Assembly (NCBI GenBank): GCA_030323885.1
Contig: CM059198.1
Coordinates: forward strand, 62,584,917 to 62,648,916
Source of the DNA: Branchipolynoe longqiensis
Lineage: Eukaryota > Annelida > Polychaeta > Phyllodocida > Polynoidae
Length of the DNA: 64,000 nt
Direction: 5' to 3'
In this document: positions 54,677 to 64,000 of the stretch, piece by piece
Numbering within the stretch: the first letter of the stretch is position 1
Layout of the letters: each line of letters opens with the position of its first letter
The notes under the pieces: generated by a model
Told to the model about the DNA's origin: nothing
The model's input: only the letters and a program-made list of their open reading frames with translations
Databases searched by the model: none
Translations under genes and position numbers: made by a program

Positions 54677-55233
54677 GGGTGATAGGGGTGTAAATAGTTT
54701 TCTATTAACATCTCTCTTTTTGGAGAGGGGACAGAGGTTATACAGTTTTCTTTTAACATTTATTTTGGGGGGAGGGAACAGGTGGTATGTAGTTTTCTAT
54801 TATCATTTCTTTTTGTGTATGTTGAACTTGTTGTATATAATTTCTTCTAGAAAATTCTGTATTGAGTTTTCGTGGGGTTTTTTGTTGTTGTTCTACAAAC
54901 ATTTCATTTTATTATGAGCTTTGCTTCAAATTGTCTACTAACTCCTCTTCTTATTGTACTTTCTTTATTTTTGTTTTAATTTGTTTACTAACGTATTTCT
55001 CTGTTGTGTCTTAGTTATCATTGTTTCAAATTGTCCATTGATGTCTCTTCTTATTGTATTTTCTTAATATTCTACTAATGTCTCTTTTTGTTGCGTTTTA
55101 ATAATGTTCGTTTCAAATTGTCAAATTGTCTACTAACTTCTCTCCTTCTTGTAATTTTTTTACATTTCTCTTTATTTGTCTACTAACGTCTTATCATGTT
55201 GATGCTTTCTATTAATTTTGATATTAATTTTGC
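54677..55233. other. T-rich unassigned region with a weak repeat
   Basis: TCTACTAACTCCTCTTCTTATTGTA-like words recur every ~60-90 bp (54937, 54985, 55070, 55133, 55182), an old minisatellite. Confidence 0.45.
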
Positions 55234-56554
55234 TTAAAGTTGCATGGTCCGATGGTTTTGAGTTCCTGTCATTTTCTGAGATATATATACATTAGTTTGA
55301 TCATTAAAATCTACATTACTTTAGATTGAAATTACTTTGATTTAAAATGGCTAAATTTTGAGATAATTGAAGTGCAAAAATGCTAAATTAATTTTGGCAA
55401 ACACACCAAAACTTACACCCTAGTATAATATTACTGGATGCCCGGCCATCAGAGCCCCAGATAATACCACAAAACTCTTCCCGGATGCCTTCTGACAACT
55501 GTCTGTCAGTTCACATCTGACGCCCCTCTCAAAGAAACTCATAAGGAAGAAAGGGAGACAAGTCACGCAAGATTGACAGTGAAGAAGTTGTGCTTTATTG
55601 GCATCAACTCCTGTTCACCTACTAGTGACCTACCACCCTGACCCCTTACCTTCTGTCCACACAGAGTCTCATTACCTCTTTAGTATGCCTATGAATCAGT
55701 GCCTACCGCCCATTGAACCGGAGTCCCATGGTTGTTGCACACAGCTCAGTTTTTATAGGAAAGGTGGAGCATCAGACAGAGTGTCTGGGTTCCTGCTCAA
55801 GAGAAGAGTGTGTCTCACTCAAGAGTCAGGAGTAGAGTGTTGTTGCCCAGTGTGTCTGGAGCAGTGTCTATAATAATCAATATCAAAGTGAGGCTAGTGT
55901 GGTCAGGTGGGGCAAAGGGGTGCAGCTGACTGGGCCTCCCACAGCCAGCCAATCAGGCACCCTCCACAGCCTGGGAGGCAATGCCCCCCCTCCCTATGGG
56001 CAGCGGTCACCCACCCAGCTGCAGGTGGTGTACGTAATGTATGCAGAATGACTGGTGTGCTTGCCCATCGGCCCTGTGGTAACAGGTAGTTGTAGACAGT
56101 TACAATAGATATATATATATTAAAAATGTCCTTCTCCTCCACTTGCCCTTACTGGTGCATAGAAGGAACATTTCACCAAACATTAACTGTCTCTTATATA
56201 GGAACATCTCGTCATAATCTCGGGCACTATGTATTACATATAGTTCACATAGCCTAATATGTCACACAGCGAGTGGGGCACCCACTGTTTTTCTATTACA
56301 TAACCCTGGTCCCACTCCGTCGCCCGAGGATAATAATGCTTTCTGCCAATATATAATTCCGAACCGAAAATCCATATATTTTCACACTAGCCTTCTGTAG
56401 TAACAGATTCTATTAAATTGCCTCGGTGTTGCCCTCTATATGGTGACAAATGTTTAATAAGTGCAGCAGCATCTAAGTTAGATATGTAAAATCAAATCTC
56501 AATAATTATTTTGGTTTTGACAATTTTATATTTTCATCGGACTATGTAGCCTTA
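55234..56554 (-). mobile_element. Element D copy split by the probable solo LTR
   Basis: The left part runs from CTTAAAGTTGCATGGTCCG to 55423, the right part from 56387 to CATCGGACTATGTAGCCTTA. Confidence 0.65.
55424..56386 (-). mobile_element. Probable solo LTR (963 bp) in a TTAA-type element
   Basis: The segment interrupts a dispersed element between ACACC and CTTCTG and is flanked by CTAG on both sides (55420-55423, 56387-56390). Read on the minus strand it begins TGTGAAAATATATGG, holds a TATA-like CCTATATAAGAG near 56200 and an AATAAA near 55596, and ends ...AATATTATA. This TATA-then-polyA order suits an LTR (U3-R-U5). There is no internal region, so it would be a solo LTR. The non-canonical 3' end (TA, not CA) lowers confidence. 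Confidence 0.45.
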
Positions 56555-56616
56555 GTGTTTCTTCACTTTTATGAGGGGGAGTGGGTAGAACCAGAAGGTC
56601 TCCAGTATTGGTCATC

Positions 56617-57060
56617 ATCATCATCATCATGCTGTCGGTCGCGATGCGACAAAGACTGCTTTCATTACTTGACTGCCGCTCTCCATTTAGCTCTCTGCTG
56701 TAAGAGTTGCGTCCATGAGAATTTCATGAAAGGTGCCTGCAAAAGTGTTGAAGTGCTGCTGGCTTTTGCAAGATACCAGCACTCACTCCACCAGGGAGCA
56801 AATAGAGGTTTCACACCAGCAAGAACATGTCAAGACACGTGCAAAACTATTTCTCCCTGCAGTGGCTGGTCGGGAGATGTTGGGAGTTCCATACATCAAC
56901 CGCCTTTAATGCTGCCACAGTGACATGGTTTTCTGTTTAGGGTTTGCTCCCTTAGCCTTCGGTTCTGTCAAGGACCTGTACCACAAGGCAGTGGTTTACA
57001 ACTCTGCAGGGCAGGGGCGTCAAACTCCCTGAGGTATTGCTATACCTGCATACCTGCAGT
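56617..57060 (-). mobile_element. Composite LINE/SINE element, copy 3
   Basis: Begins CATCATCATCATCATCATGC and then carries the LINE 3' end, the AATTTCATGAAAGGTGCC junction and the CTGCAGTGGCTGGTCGGGAG segment, ending at the TGAGGTATTGCTATACCTGC region. Same order as at 30.3-30.99 kb. Confidence 0.65.
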
Positions 57061-57161
57061 ATTGGTAGTGGGGAGGGTATGAGGGTCCCGAGGTTGGTTG
57101 GAAAGAGTGGTTAGAGGGTTGTTGTATTGGTAGGACAGAGAGATGGTAGGGTTCTGATCTT

Positions 57162-57494
57162 GGTTGGTTGTTGGAGTTTAACATCCTTGCAACATCTAAG
57201 ATCATATCAGGACAGGTACCAACTTGTGACAGAGCACACTCATGGCAACTTCATAGTGCTCCCCCACTGGGAGACCAGGCCGCCAGCACCATGACCTGAT
57301 ATCTCACTCACATTATCCTGACACTGAGCCAACCAGTCCTTAACCTATCCTAATAATGTTGAGCACATGGCTAGGAAGCGACAAGTATCAATTTGTATGT
57401 CATTTCTTTGACTTGACCAGGGTTCGAACCCATGGGTTCGAATCCCACGATCTACCAGACGGGCGCTCAACTCATTCGGCCATCCCACCTGGTC
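57162..57494 (-). mobile_element. SINE1 copy, type-1 head
   Basis: TTGGTTGGTTGTTGGAG to GGCCATCCCACCTGGTC. Confidence 0.75.
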
Positions 57495-57582
57495 ACGGCA
57501 GATGGCATTGTGTATTATTAATCAGAACACATACTGTCTATTGTCAAGGATCATCTGGGAATCAAAACTCCATAATGTTCCG

Positions 57583-57672
57583 CACCAACGACCGGCCCGC
57601 ATGACTGAGTAGTCATAGCGTCCGGCTTTCCACCCGGGAGGTCCGAGGAGTGATTCCCAAGTTGTGTGATTA
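57583..57672 (+). mobile_element. Head of a third tRNA-like SINE
   Basis: GGCCCGCATGACTGAGTAGTCATAGC has an A-box-like core, and GAGTGATTCCCA is a weak B box. It differs from both other heads; single copy here. Confidence 0.35.
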
Positions 57673-57751
57673 AATCACAACCGTGTTTAACTGAAGACTT
57701 ACTAATTTGGTGTGGCCATCGTTTTTTTATCACATACACTCGCCATTACTG

Positions 57752-57815
57752 TTTGTTTGTTTGTTTATTAGAGTTTTACGTCCCAGCAACATCTAAGGTC
57801 ATATCAGGACGGTTC
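57752..57815 (-). mobile_element. SINE1 3' fragment
   Basis: GTTTGTTTGTTTGTTTATTA and CATCTAAGGTCATATCAGGA. Confidence 0.65.
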
Positions 57816-57833
57816 GTCATTACTATGATATGG

Positions 57834-58225
57834 GAAGGATTGACTGGTTCAATGTAAAAGATGTGACTGAGTGGCATATTGGGTAATGTTGGTGGTGGTG
57901 TGGTATCCTGGTGGGGCATCACTCTAAATCCACTGTGAGTGTACACTCGCACAACTTTTTAGCTGTCTTGATATGACCTGGTGTTGGTAGGATGTAAAAC
58001 CCCAATCATGAACAAGAGCACTAATGATATTTGTGGGGGCTTAACGTCCTGACAACATCTAAGGTCATATCAGAATAGGTGCTGACTTGTGACAATGCGC
58101 ACTCATGATATCGTTATAGTGCTACCCCACTGGAGGACCATGCCGTCAGCACCATGACCCGATATCCAGCTCAGTAAAATTATCATGATACTGATCAAAC
58201 CAGTCCTTGCCCTATTTCTACGCCC
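57834..58225. mobile_element. Two old SINE1 fragments, head to head order lost
   Basis: 57834-58005 is plus (ATGTGACTGAGTGGCATATT ... GGTAGGATGTAAAAC) and 58027-58225 is minus (CATCTAAGGTCATATCAGAA ... AGTCCTTGCCCTA). Both are diverged. Confidence 0.55.
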
Positions 58226-58775
58226 TAGATTCATTTCAATAAGCATGCTCCAAGTATAGAGGGGATGTAATGACGTCACAAGACAACTTTTGGTGGCCAT
58301 ATTGGATTACATACAGAAGGCTTGCAACTGTCTACACTGTGCTTATTTACTGATTTGTTGGTTTTATTTGTCACTGTTTTGAGCAGTTTGGCCTCAGGAG
58401 TTGTTGCTAAAGTGCTGTAAGTAAACACATTGGATGTAATCTGTCCAGAACCTCCCAGAACACAAGAAAACTCTGTTTTACTGCATCTGCATGCATTCAC
58501 AACAGGGCTAGGGAGGGTGCTCGTAATCGAAGATGGCTGGCCGCTGACCGCTGACTGATGACATCACATGCACTCCCTCAATAGGTTATTTTACTCGTGA
58601 GTTTGTATTCTCAGAAAGAGCTCATGTATAATTACTGACATTATATGATATACAAACATGTAATACAGTGAGATAATGGTGATTTCGGCAACAAAGATCA
58701 CATTTAATGCCAATCAATATTCTATCAAAATAGCTGAATTTTGGTATTTCGTAGACGTATGTGAACGGGGTAGCT
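58226..58775. other. Unassigned
   Basis: GTAATGACGTCACAAG (58267) and GATGACATCACATGC (58558) hint at degenerate inverted ends, but I could not establish an element. Confidence 0.35.
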
Positions 58776-59002
58776 GATTGGTTGATTGGTAGTTGGAGTT
58801 TTACATCCTGGCAACATCTAAGGTCATATCAGGACGGGTACCGACTTGTGCCAGTGCACAATCATGGTGACTTTATAGTGCTGCCCCACTGGGAGACCAG
58901 GCTGTCAGCACCATGACCTTTTCATCCCATTCAGTCACATTATCTTGACCCCGAGCCGATCAGTCCTTGCCCTGTCCTAATAATGCCAAGCACCTGGCTA
59001 GT
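58776..59002 (-). mobile_element. SINE1 copy, head-truncated
   Basis: TTGGTTGATTGGTAGTTGG to AATGCCAAGCACCTGGCTAG. Confidence 0.7.
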
Positions 59003-59819
59003 GTTAATGGTGAAACTATTTTAAGTAAAAACATGGCTATTAATTTCAGCAAGCAAGTCAAAATTCTGATATCATAGCTTTCAACCGCAACACTTCGAAT
59101 AAATTGTATTAAAATTGCATAGTCCGACGATTTTGAGTTTTTGTCATTTTTCTGAGATAAATATATTAAATTGATTGTTATTATCTACCTCACTTTAGTT
59201 TTAACTAACTTTTATTTAAATGGCAAACTTTTTAGATATTTAAAGTGTAAACCTGTCAAATTAGTTTTGGCAAGCACGGTAAAAACTCTGATACCATAGG
59301 CTTCTGCAGTAACGGGTTCTATTAAGTTGACCCAGTATTCCCTTCTATGTGGCAACAAATGCTTAACACCGGAGTATTTAACTTAGATATGTAGAATCAA
59401 ATCTAGATAACTATGTTGGTTTTGAACTAGATAAAAGATTCACGCCGTACTTCCAGTACAGGGGTGAAAACCAACCCATTAGAAAAGCTGGCGAAGAATT
59501 TCGACATGCTGGGTTAATTAACTGAGCTGGTAAATTCTTAATTTAAGAAGCACAATATATTCTTTATGTACGTCTTCATATTTACCCGCTACTTTTGAGT
59601 TGGAAAATATAATAAAACATATACTTTAATGCAATTTAAAAGTGAAATCAATGGCGTTCTCTGGCCGCCATCTTGTCTTTTTGCATTCTCTCCCGTTTCA
59701 CCAACTCTGTGTTGATATAAGTAACCATTTGACACTGGTGCCAGGCATTCTACTTTCCGTTCCATACTAAAGCTATTTTCGCCTGTATTTAGACTACTTT
59801 GTCGTTCACCTGGGGGTGT

Positions 59820-59962
59820 ACCAAACTAACACCTGACTACTAGCACAGGGTTAAGCCCAACTAACACCTGACTACTAGCACAGGGGTAAACACAAGTAAC
59901 ACCTGACTACTAGCACAGGGGAAAGCCCAACTAACACCTCACTAGTAGCACAGGGGTAAGCT
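59820..59962 (+). repeat. 36-bp minisatellite (AACTAACACCTGACTACTAG)
   Basis: Four units of AACTAACACCTGACTACTAG + CACAGGGGTAAGCCC. Diverged units continue at 60153-60180 and 60908-60950, so the two MITEs between them inserted into this array. Confidence 0.8.
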
Positions 59963-60152
59963 GGGGCCGTATGCAGGAGTCGGTGATAGCGAGGACAAAC
60001 GGTGTTTGGCCGGAATTCCCGTTTAGCGGGGAAAAATGGCATGCACGAGTCAGTGATAGGCCTAACAACACAGTTCCCGACGTCGGTGATAGCTAAACGG
60101 TAACATGCTGTAACACCAAACGCCGCTAACACTGACTCCTGCATACGGGCCC
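59963..60152. mobile_element. 190-bp MITE with GGGGCCGTATGCAGGAGTC ends
   Basis: The left end (59963-59985) and right end (60128-60152) are inverted copies. Interior words (GTGATAGC, AACACCG) resemble the subterminal sequence. It sits inside the 36-bp array. Confidence 0.6.
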
Positions 60153-60180
60153 AGAACAATAACACTTGACTAGTAGAACA

Positions 60181-60907
60181 GGGGCCGTATGCAGGAGTCA
60201 GTGTTAGCGGGTTTTGGTGTTAGAGCCTGTTACCGTTTAGCTATCACCGAATTCGGGAACTCTGTCAAGTCGTAGGCAGGAGCGCGTAACACATACATTA
60301 TAGCTAAACGTGAATTTATTAATAGATTTGGGAAATCCCTCTGCGTTTGTAGGCATATATTAGGCTCAAATGTATTAAATGCGACCATATTTAACAGAAT
60401 TACATACGCAATAAGTGAAATTTAATCAAATTAACCCTAAATTCGAACCCTCCTTAAGGCTACCGCCGCATTGGCGGTGATATTACTAGTTATATTTTCG
60501 AATCGACGAACGTAAAGTAAACAAATCGCCGCCCCCGCCAGTATGGATAGGGAGGTCGATGCGGCGGCGGTGGCGATTTGTTTACTTTACGTTCGTCGAT
60601 TCGAAAATATAACTATTAATATCGCCGTCAATGCGGCGGTAGCCTTAAGGAGGGTTCGAATTTAGGGTTAATTTGAATAAATTTCACTTATTGCGTATCT
60701 AATTCTGTTAAATATGACAGCATTGAATACATTTGGGCCTAATAAACTCGCTAAACCTAATATTTTTTAGGGGTAAGGTAACACCGGTTAAGCCTTTGGT
60801 GTTAGGCCTAACACTGACTCGTGCATACCATTTTTTCGCCGCTAACCCGGAATTCCCGCCAAACACCGTTTTGCCTCCCTAACACTGACTCCTGCATACG
60901 GCCCCAG
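60181..60907. mobile_element. 727-bp MITE with the same ends and a large palindrome
   Basis: GGGGCCGTATGCAGGAGTCA at the left and its complement at the right. The centre (60361-60741) is a long palindrome. Subterminal words GTGTTAGCG/CGCTAACAC recur. Confidence 0.65.
60361..60741. repeat. Palindrome with ~180-bp arms
   Basis: Arms at 60361-60540 and 60561-60741 are reverse complements with few mismatches (TAGGCTCAAATGTATTAAAT paired with ...GAATACATTTGGGCCTA; AAACAAATCGCCGCC paired with GGCGATTTGTTT). The ~20-bp spacer is GTATGGATAGGGAGGTCGAT. Each arm is the module found singly at 24.0, 24.2 and 43.5 kb. Confidence 0.85.
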
Positions 60908-61210
60908 GTCTAAGTCGAACAATAACACTTGACTAGTAGCATAGCTCTAACATCCTTGCACAAAAAGCAACCATTTTCACAGTACTGTAAGTCCGGGATT
61001 AATCTTTTATCTAGTTTTGAACATGTTATGCTTCATCAGACTATGAAGCTTTAATATCCCATTATGTTATGCAACAAATGTTTAATAACTGCACCGGTGT
61101 CAAAGTAGGATTTGCACGATCAAATCTGACTAAGTGGCTTTGTTTTTGACAAATTGACGCTTTAATCAGACTGTGCAGCTTTAACAAAGAAGATCACGTA
61201 CATTCATCTC

Positions 61211-61608
61211 TAGATAAAAGATTCACCCTGTACTTGTAGTACACAGGTGAACGAAAACGTTGTGTAAATACGGGCGAAAATAGCTTTAGTATGGAACAGG
61301 AAGTAGAATGCCTGCCTCCAGTATCAAATGGGTACTTATATCGGCACAGAGTTGGTGAAATGGGAGAGAATGCAAAAAGACAAGATGGCGGCATTGGAAC
61401 GCCATCGATTTCACCTTTAAATTCTATTAAACTATATGTTTTATTATATTGTTCAACTCAAAGGTAGCGGTGAAATATGAATATATATATAAAGAAAAAG
61501 TGTTGCTTCTTAGATTGTGAAATTAGGCTCTCATTTCATTTCCCCGTATTTTCAACCGCTTTTATATAGGGTGGTATTCACCCGAGTACAGGGTGAATCC
61601 TTTACCTA
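61211..61608. mobile_element. TAGATAAAAG element, compact copy
   Basis: 398 bp, TAGATAAAAGATTCACCCTG ... AGGGTGAATCCTTTACCTA. Flanks ATTCATCTC (61202-61210) and ACTCATCTC (61609-61617) agree at 8 of 9 positions. The interior matches 59480-59810 and 46100-46420 in reverse orientation. Confidence 0.7.
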
Positions 61609-61617
61609 ACTCATCTC

Positions 61618-61971
61618 CAGTTGAACTTCCCACTTTTGGGGGGAAAGTGGCTATAGGGGCCAGGTGGGGACAGGTATGTGTTGGGGTGGTTTGTGGGAGG
61701 GAGGGTAAACACAGGTAAGTATCCTTGGGGCACGCACGGTGACAACAGGTGAGAATCGGGGGGTGGACTTCAGCGTGCAAAACATGACCGTTTCCCATCC
61801 AGGTGTGAAAGGTATATTCCATACAGTCTTCACACCTGCCCAGACTTCCCATGTATATTCTGAATGATGTGGCATATAATTCTGTCTTTTTAAATGCTTG
61901 ATGCTGCTATCGAGGACTTTTCGCCAAAATCAGCAGCATTAATTTATCTGTTAATGCTGAAAATACAACAC

Positions 61972-61975
<4 letters not shown>
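61618..61975. other. Unassigned, no convincing gene
   Basis: The minus-strand frame 61562-61852 partly covers a transposon end and has no domain, so it is not called. Confidence 0.4.
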
Positions 61976-62024
<49 letters not shown>

Positions 62025-62030
62025 TATAGG
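61976..62030. repeat. (TA)n microsatellite
   Basis: Uninterrupted but for one TATG. Confidence 0.9.
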
Positions 62031-62125
62031 AGTTGCTACAAATAATAAACGAGACAAGAGAGGCATCTATATACATACTTTAATCGAGGACTTAGATAAA
62101 TCGTCAACATTAAATCACGATCTTG

Positions 62126-62180
62126 TTGTTTGTTGGAGTTTTACGTCCTGGAAACATCTAAGGCCGTATCAGGATAGGCA
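62126..62180 (-). mobile_element. SINE1 3' fragment
   Basis: TTGTTTGTTGGAGTTTTACG to GGCCGTATCAGGATAGG. Confidence 0.65.
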
Positions 62181-62192
62181 AATCATGTTCTA

Positions 62193-62524
62193 AACCGGGC
62201 GCGGTGGTCTAATTGGCAGAGCGTGGGCCTCGCGTGTGGAAGGGAGGGAGGGAGTTTGGTTCCCGGTCGAGTCAAACCAATGACTTTAAAATTTAAACTT
62301 CTCGCTTCCTAGCCTGGCGCTCGGCATTAATAGGATAGGGCAAGGACTGGCTAGCTCAATATCAGTATAATGTGACTGAGTGGGATACCAGGTCATGGTA
62401 CTGGTGGCCCGATTTCCCAGTGGGGCAGCACTATAAAAGTTGCCATGAGTGCACACTGTCACAAGTCGGTACCCATCCTGATATGACCTTAGATGTTGCT
62501 AGGACATAAAACAACAACAAACAT
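62193..62524 (+). mobile_element. SINE1 copy, type-2 head
   Basis: AACCGGGCGCGGTGGTCTAA to ACATAAAACAACAACAAAC. A rare type-2 head with an AAC/AAAC tail. Confidence 0.8.
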
Positions 62525-62873
62525 GATATAATGCTGGCAGTCGAATGCTATATATTTATATATATATGCGCATATATATATATAAATATATATATTGAGA
62601 ACTTCCTGAAACCATCAACGTAATGACCTAATTCTGAAATATAATGTTATGTACAATTAATTGACTTCCTGAAGCCATCAACACTAAATCTCCTATTAAT
62701 GCTGAAATGCAATGCCATGCAACATTAATTGAGGACTTCTTGAAGTCATCAACACTAACTTACCACATAATGCTGAAAATGCAAAACTATGCACACCAAT
62801 CGAAGATTTACTTAAAACCATCAGCACTAAACATCATTACCTAATACTGATAATTCAACACCATGGTCATTGA
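62525..62873. repeat. Degenerate ~65-bp tandem words
   Basis: GAACTTCCTGAAACCATCAACG, GACTTCCTGAAGCCATCAACAC, GACTTCTTGAAGTCATCAACAC and ATTTACTTAAAACCATCAGC (62598, 62664, 62732, 62805) indicate four diverged units. Confidence 0.6.
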
Positions 62874-63257
62874 AGTTGTATAGTCCAATGAAAGCCAAAC
62901 ATTTCCGAAACCAAAATATTTATCCTACATTTCTACATAGCCTATATATATTTCTACATATCGAACTTCCATATTAGTGGACTTCTTTAGCACTTGTCGC
63001 TATATTGAAGGAAATACTTACTCGATGTATTAGAAGCTGGTGCCGATGCTATCATAATTTCTATGCATGCGTAAATTACTTTGGCACATTTTCACTTTTA
63101 ATATGTCCAAAGTCAGCCATTTATATTGAAAATTACTTCAAACTAAAGCAAGATCAATAGACTACATCGCCATTCCAGCGGCGCGGTGCATTGCGGGATG
63201 CGTGGAAGAAAAACAAAAGGACAGAAATTCAAAACCATCGGACTATGCAACTTCAAT
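62874..63257 (+). mobile_element. Element D copy next to the host exon
   Basis: TTGAAGTTGTATAGTCCAATG to CATCGGACTATGCAACTTCAA. It carries an extra ATCGCCATTCCAGC...GCGTGGAAGAAAAAC segment (63162-63215), also seen near 21970 and, inverted, near 23165-23205. Its right end lies 44 bp from the splice donor position. Confidence 0.65.
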
Positions 63258-63294
63258 AACAAACAACCGTACACATACACACACAAAAGAAATT

Positions 63295-63308
63295 GTCTTA
63301 CCTCTGTC
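63295..63308 (-). promoter_or_regulatory. Splice donor of the partial exon
   Basis: Reading the minus strand, GACAGAG|GTAAGAC matches the metazoan 5' splice consensus (AG|GTAAG) at every core position. It closes the open frame in phase 0. The next acceptor is not identifiable in the window. Confidence 0.6.
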
Positions 63309-64000
63309 TTGAGCTGTGGAGAGGCGGTATGACTAGTTGGCGTGAGCATCACAGAGGTTTCCTTGGCAACGATGTTGGTATTGTTTCCCCACATGCCATC
63401 ATCAGTCTTATCAGCGTTATTTTTCAGATTCTCCATGCGGACACTCTCATCGATATCCGGATACTTTGACAGTTCCTTCAAGGCTTCCTTCTCTTTGCCC
63501 TCCTCCATGTCGTCATCTTCCTGTTCATAGCCCCTATTCTCATGTGCCTTTGTTGGAATGCCCTCTCTTTCAGGCCCACTGCTGCCACTGGTTCCACTCA
63601 GCTTACTGGCCCTGCTGGACCCACTACGAACGCTGCCATTCCTGCCATCACCTCCCTCTCTCCCATCATCGCCAGCGCTTCTCTCACTTCGGGTGTGGCC
63701 ATCGCCCCATCTCCCAGTGCCATCACTCCTATTCCCACTTCCATCACTGCTTCTCCCACTGCCATCACTTCTCTTTCCACTCCCATCACTCCTACTTTCG
63801 CTGCCATCACTCCTGTTCCCATTCCCATCACTCCTACTCCCCATTCCATCACTCCTACTCCCATCACTCCTATTCCCACTCCCATCACTCCTTCCGCTGT
63901 CGCGACTTCCACCTCTCCATTCTCTCCCACCGCAGCCCTCACTGCCCGCCGGGCTGCCATCCTGCTGCTGGCCCTCCCCACTCCCCGTCCCAGAAATCTC
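63302..64000 (-). CDS. Partial exon of an unrecognised host gene, Ser/Gly/Arg/Asp-rich then acidic
   Basis: The minus strand is open for 233 codons from the window edge to 63302 with no stop, and the exon ends in phase 0 at CAGAG|GTAAGAC, a strong donor (intron starts at 63301). The protein begins outside the window, so no start codon is assigned; the Met at 63844 is internal to the open frame. The first ~110 residues are low complexity, with many R-S-D-G-S/N/T type units and a short QQQ. The next ~70 are charged (EQEDDDMEEGKEKEALKELS) and end in a Ser/Thr-rich stretch. There is no transmembrane segment, signal peptide or known domain, so the segment looks disordered. I do not recognise the family. 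An untranscribed low-complexity frame is the main alternative, but the non-repetitive acidic part and the exact donor argue for a real exon. Confidence 0.6.

Larger units (their letters stand above)
59428..61013. mobile_element. TAGATAAAAG element with 9-bp target duplication, carrying nested insertions
   Basis: Ends TAGATAAAAGATTCACGCCG and complementary ...CTTTTATCTA. GTTTTGAAC flanks both sides (59419-59427, 61014-61022), a 9-bp duplication as in Mutator/MULE- or Merlin-type transposons. The outer dispersed element rejoins correctly across it. Inside are a 36-bp minisatellite and two smaller MITEs. Confidence 0.7.
59114..61050 (-). mobile_element. Element D copy split by the 1586-bp TAGATAAAAG element
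   Basis: ATTAAAATTGCATAGTCCGAC at the left, CATCAGACTATGAAGCTTTAA at the right; the interruption has a 9-bp duplication. A decayed D fragment follows at 61051-61184. Confidence 0.7.

Noticed and set aside
55598..55873. 91-codon open frame
   Set aside because: Inside the probable solo LTR and on the opposite strand to its TATA and polyA signals; no similarity recognised.

Overview
This is animal (metazoan) genomic DNA that is poor in genes and very rich in repeats. I find no bacterial-type genes. I recognise one plausible host coding segment, a partial exon on the minus strand at the right edge (63302-64000) that ends in a good splice donor. Most of the window may therefore be the downstream intron of that gene, or intergenic. 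Its repeats are those of a marine invertebrate: a tRNA-headed SINE in about 40 copies, several LINE clades, a DIRS-order tyrosine-recombinase retroelement, and many non-autonomous DNA transposons. One retroposon (7195, 14290, 31424, 39566) resembles a repeat I recall from marine molluscs. A mollusc or other lophotrochozoan is my best guess, held loosely.

Layout. 0-10 kb: low-complexity sequence, SINEs, a degenerate minisatellite (2936-3855), a 5'-truncated LINE (4262-5172), an RTE-like LINE remnant (5430-5860), a SINE split by a TWA-flanked MITE (6499-6834), and a 704-bp MITE packed with CCGGAC words (8130-8833). 10-20 kb: decayed MITEs, LINE 3' ends, (TA)n-linked elements and a GATGAT-type array. 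20.3-21.95 kb: a 55-bp satellite of about 22 units lying inside a dispersed TTAA-flanked element. 22-27 kb: further MITEs. 27.36-29.92 kb: the longest LINE, with reverse transcriptase, RNase H and a zinc knuckle, but broken. 31.3-32.5 kb: a three-level nest of elements. 34.0-35.04 kb: a DIRS/Ngaro-like element with split direct repeats. 36-47 kb: SINE and MITE nests, including a 389-bp element in another element whose empty site survives at 27.03 kb. 47.8-50.2 kb: two long MITEs filled with 15-bp and 11-bp arrays. 51-55 kb: an AACCC-rich array, SINEs and a third CCGG-flanked element. 55.4-56.4 kb: a likely solo LTR. 59.4-61.6 kb: elements with 9-bp target duplications, one holding a 180-bp-arm palindrome. 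63.3-64 kb: the host exon.

The most informative content is transposon architecture. Target-site duplications can be read directly for at least five classes: TWA (3 bp), CCGG (4 bp), TTAA, a 9-bp class, and 8-13 bp duplications at SINEs. Nesting gives a relative order of insertion. Several non-autonomous families have interiors built from reiterated short words resembling their own subterminal sequence, and three elements with different ends share one interior module. All alignments were made by eye, so boundaries are good to a few bases where duplications are quoted and to tens of bases elsewhere.
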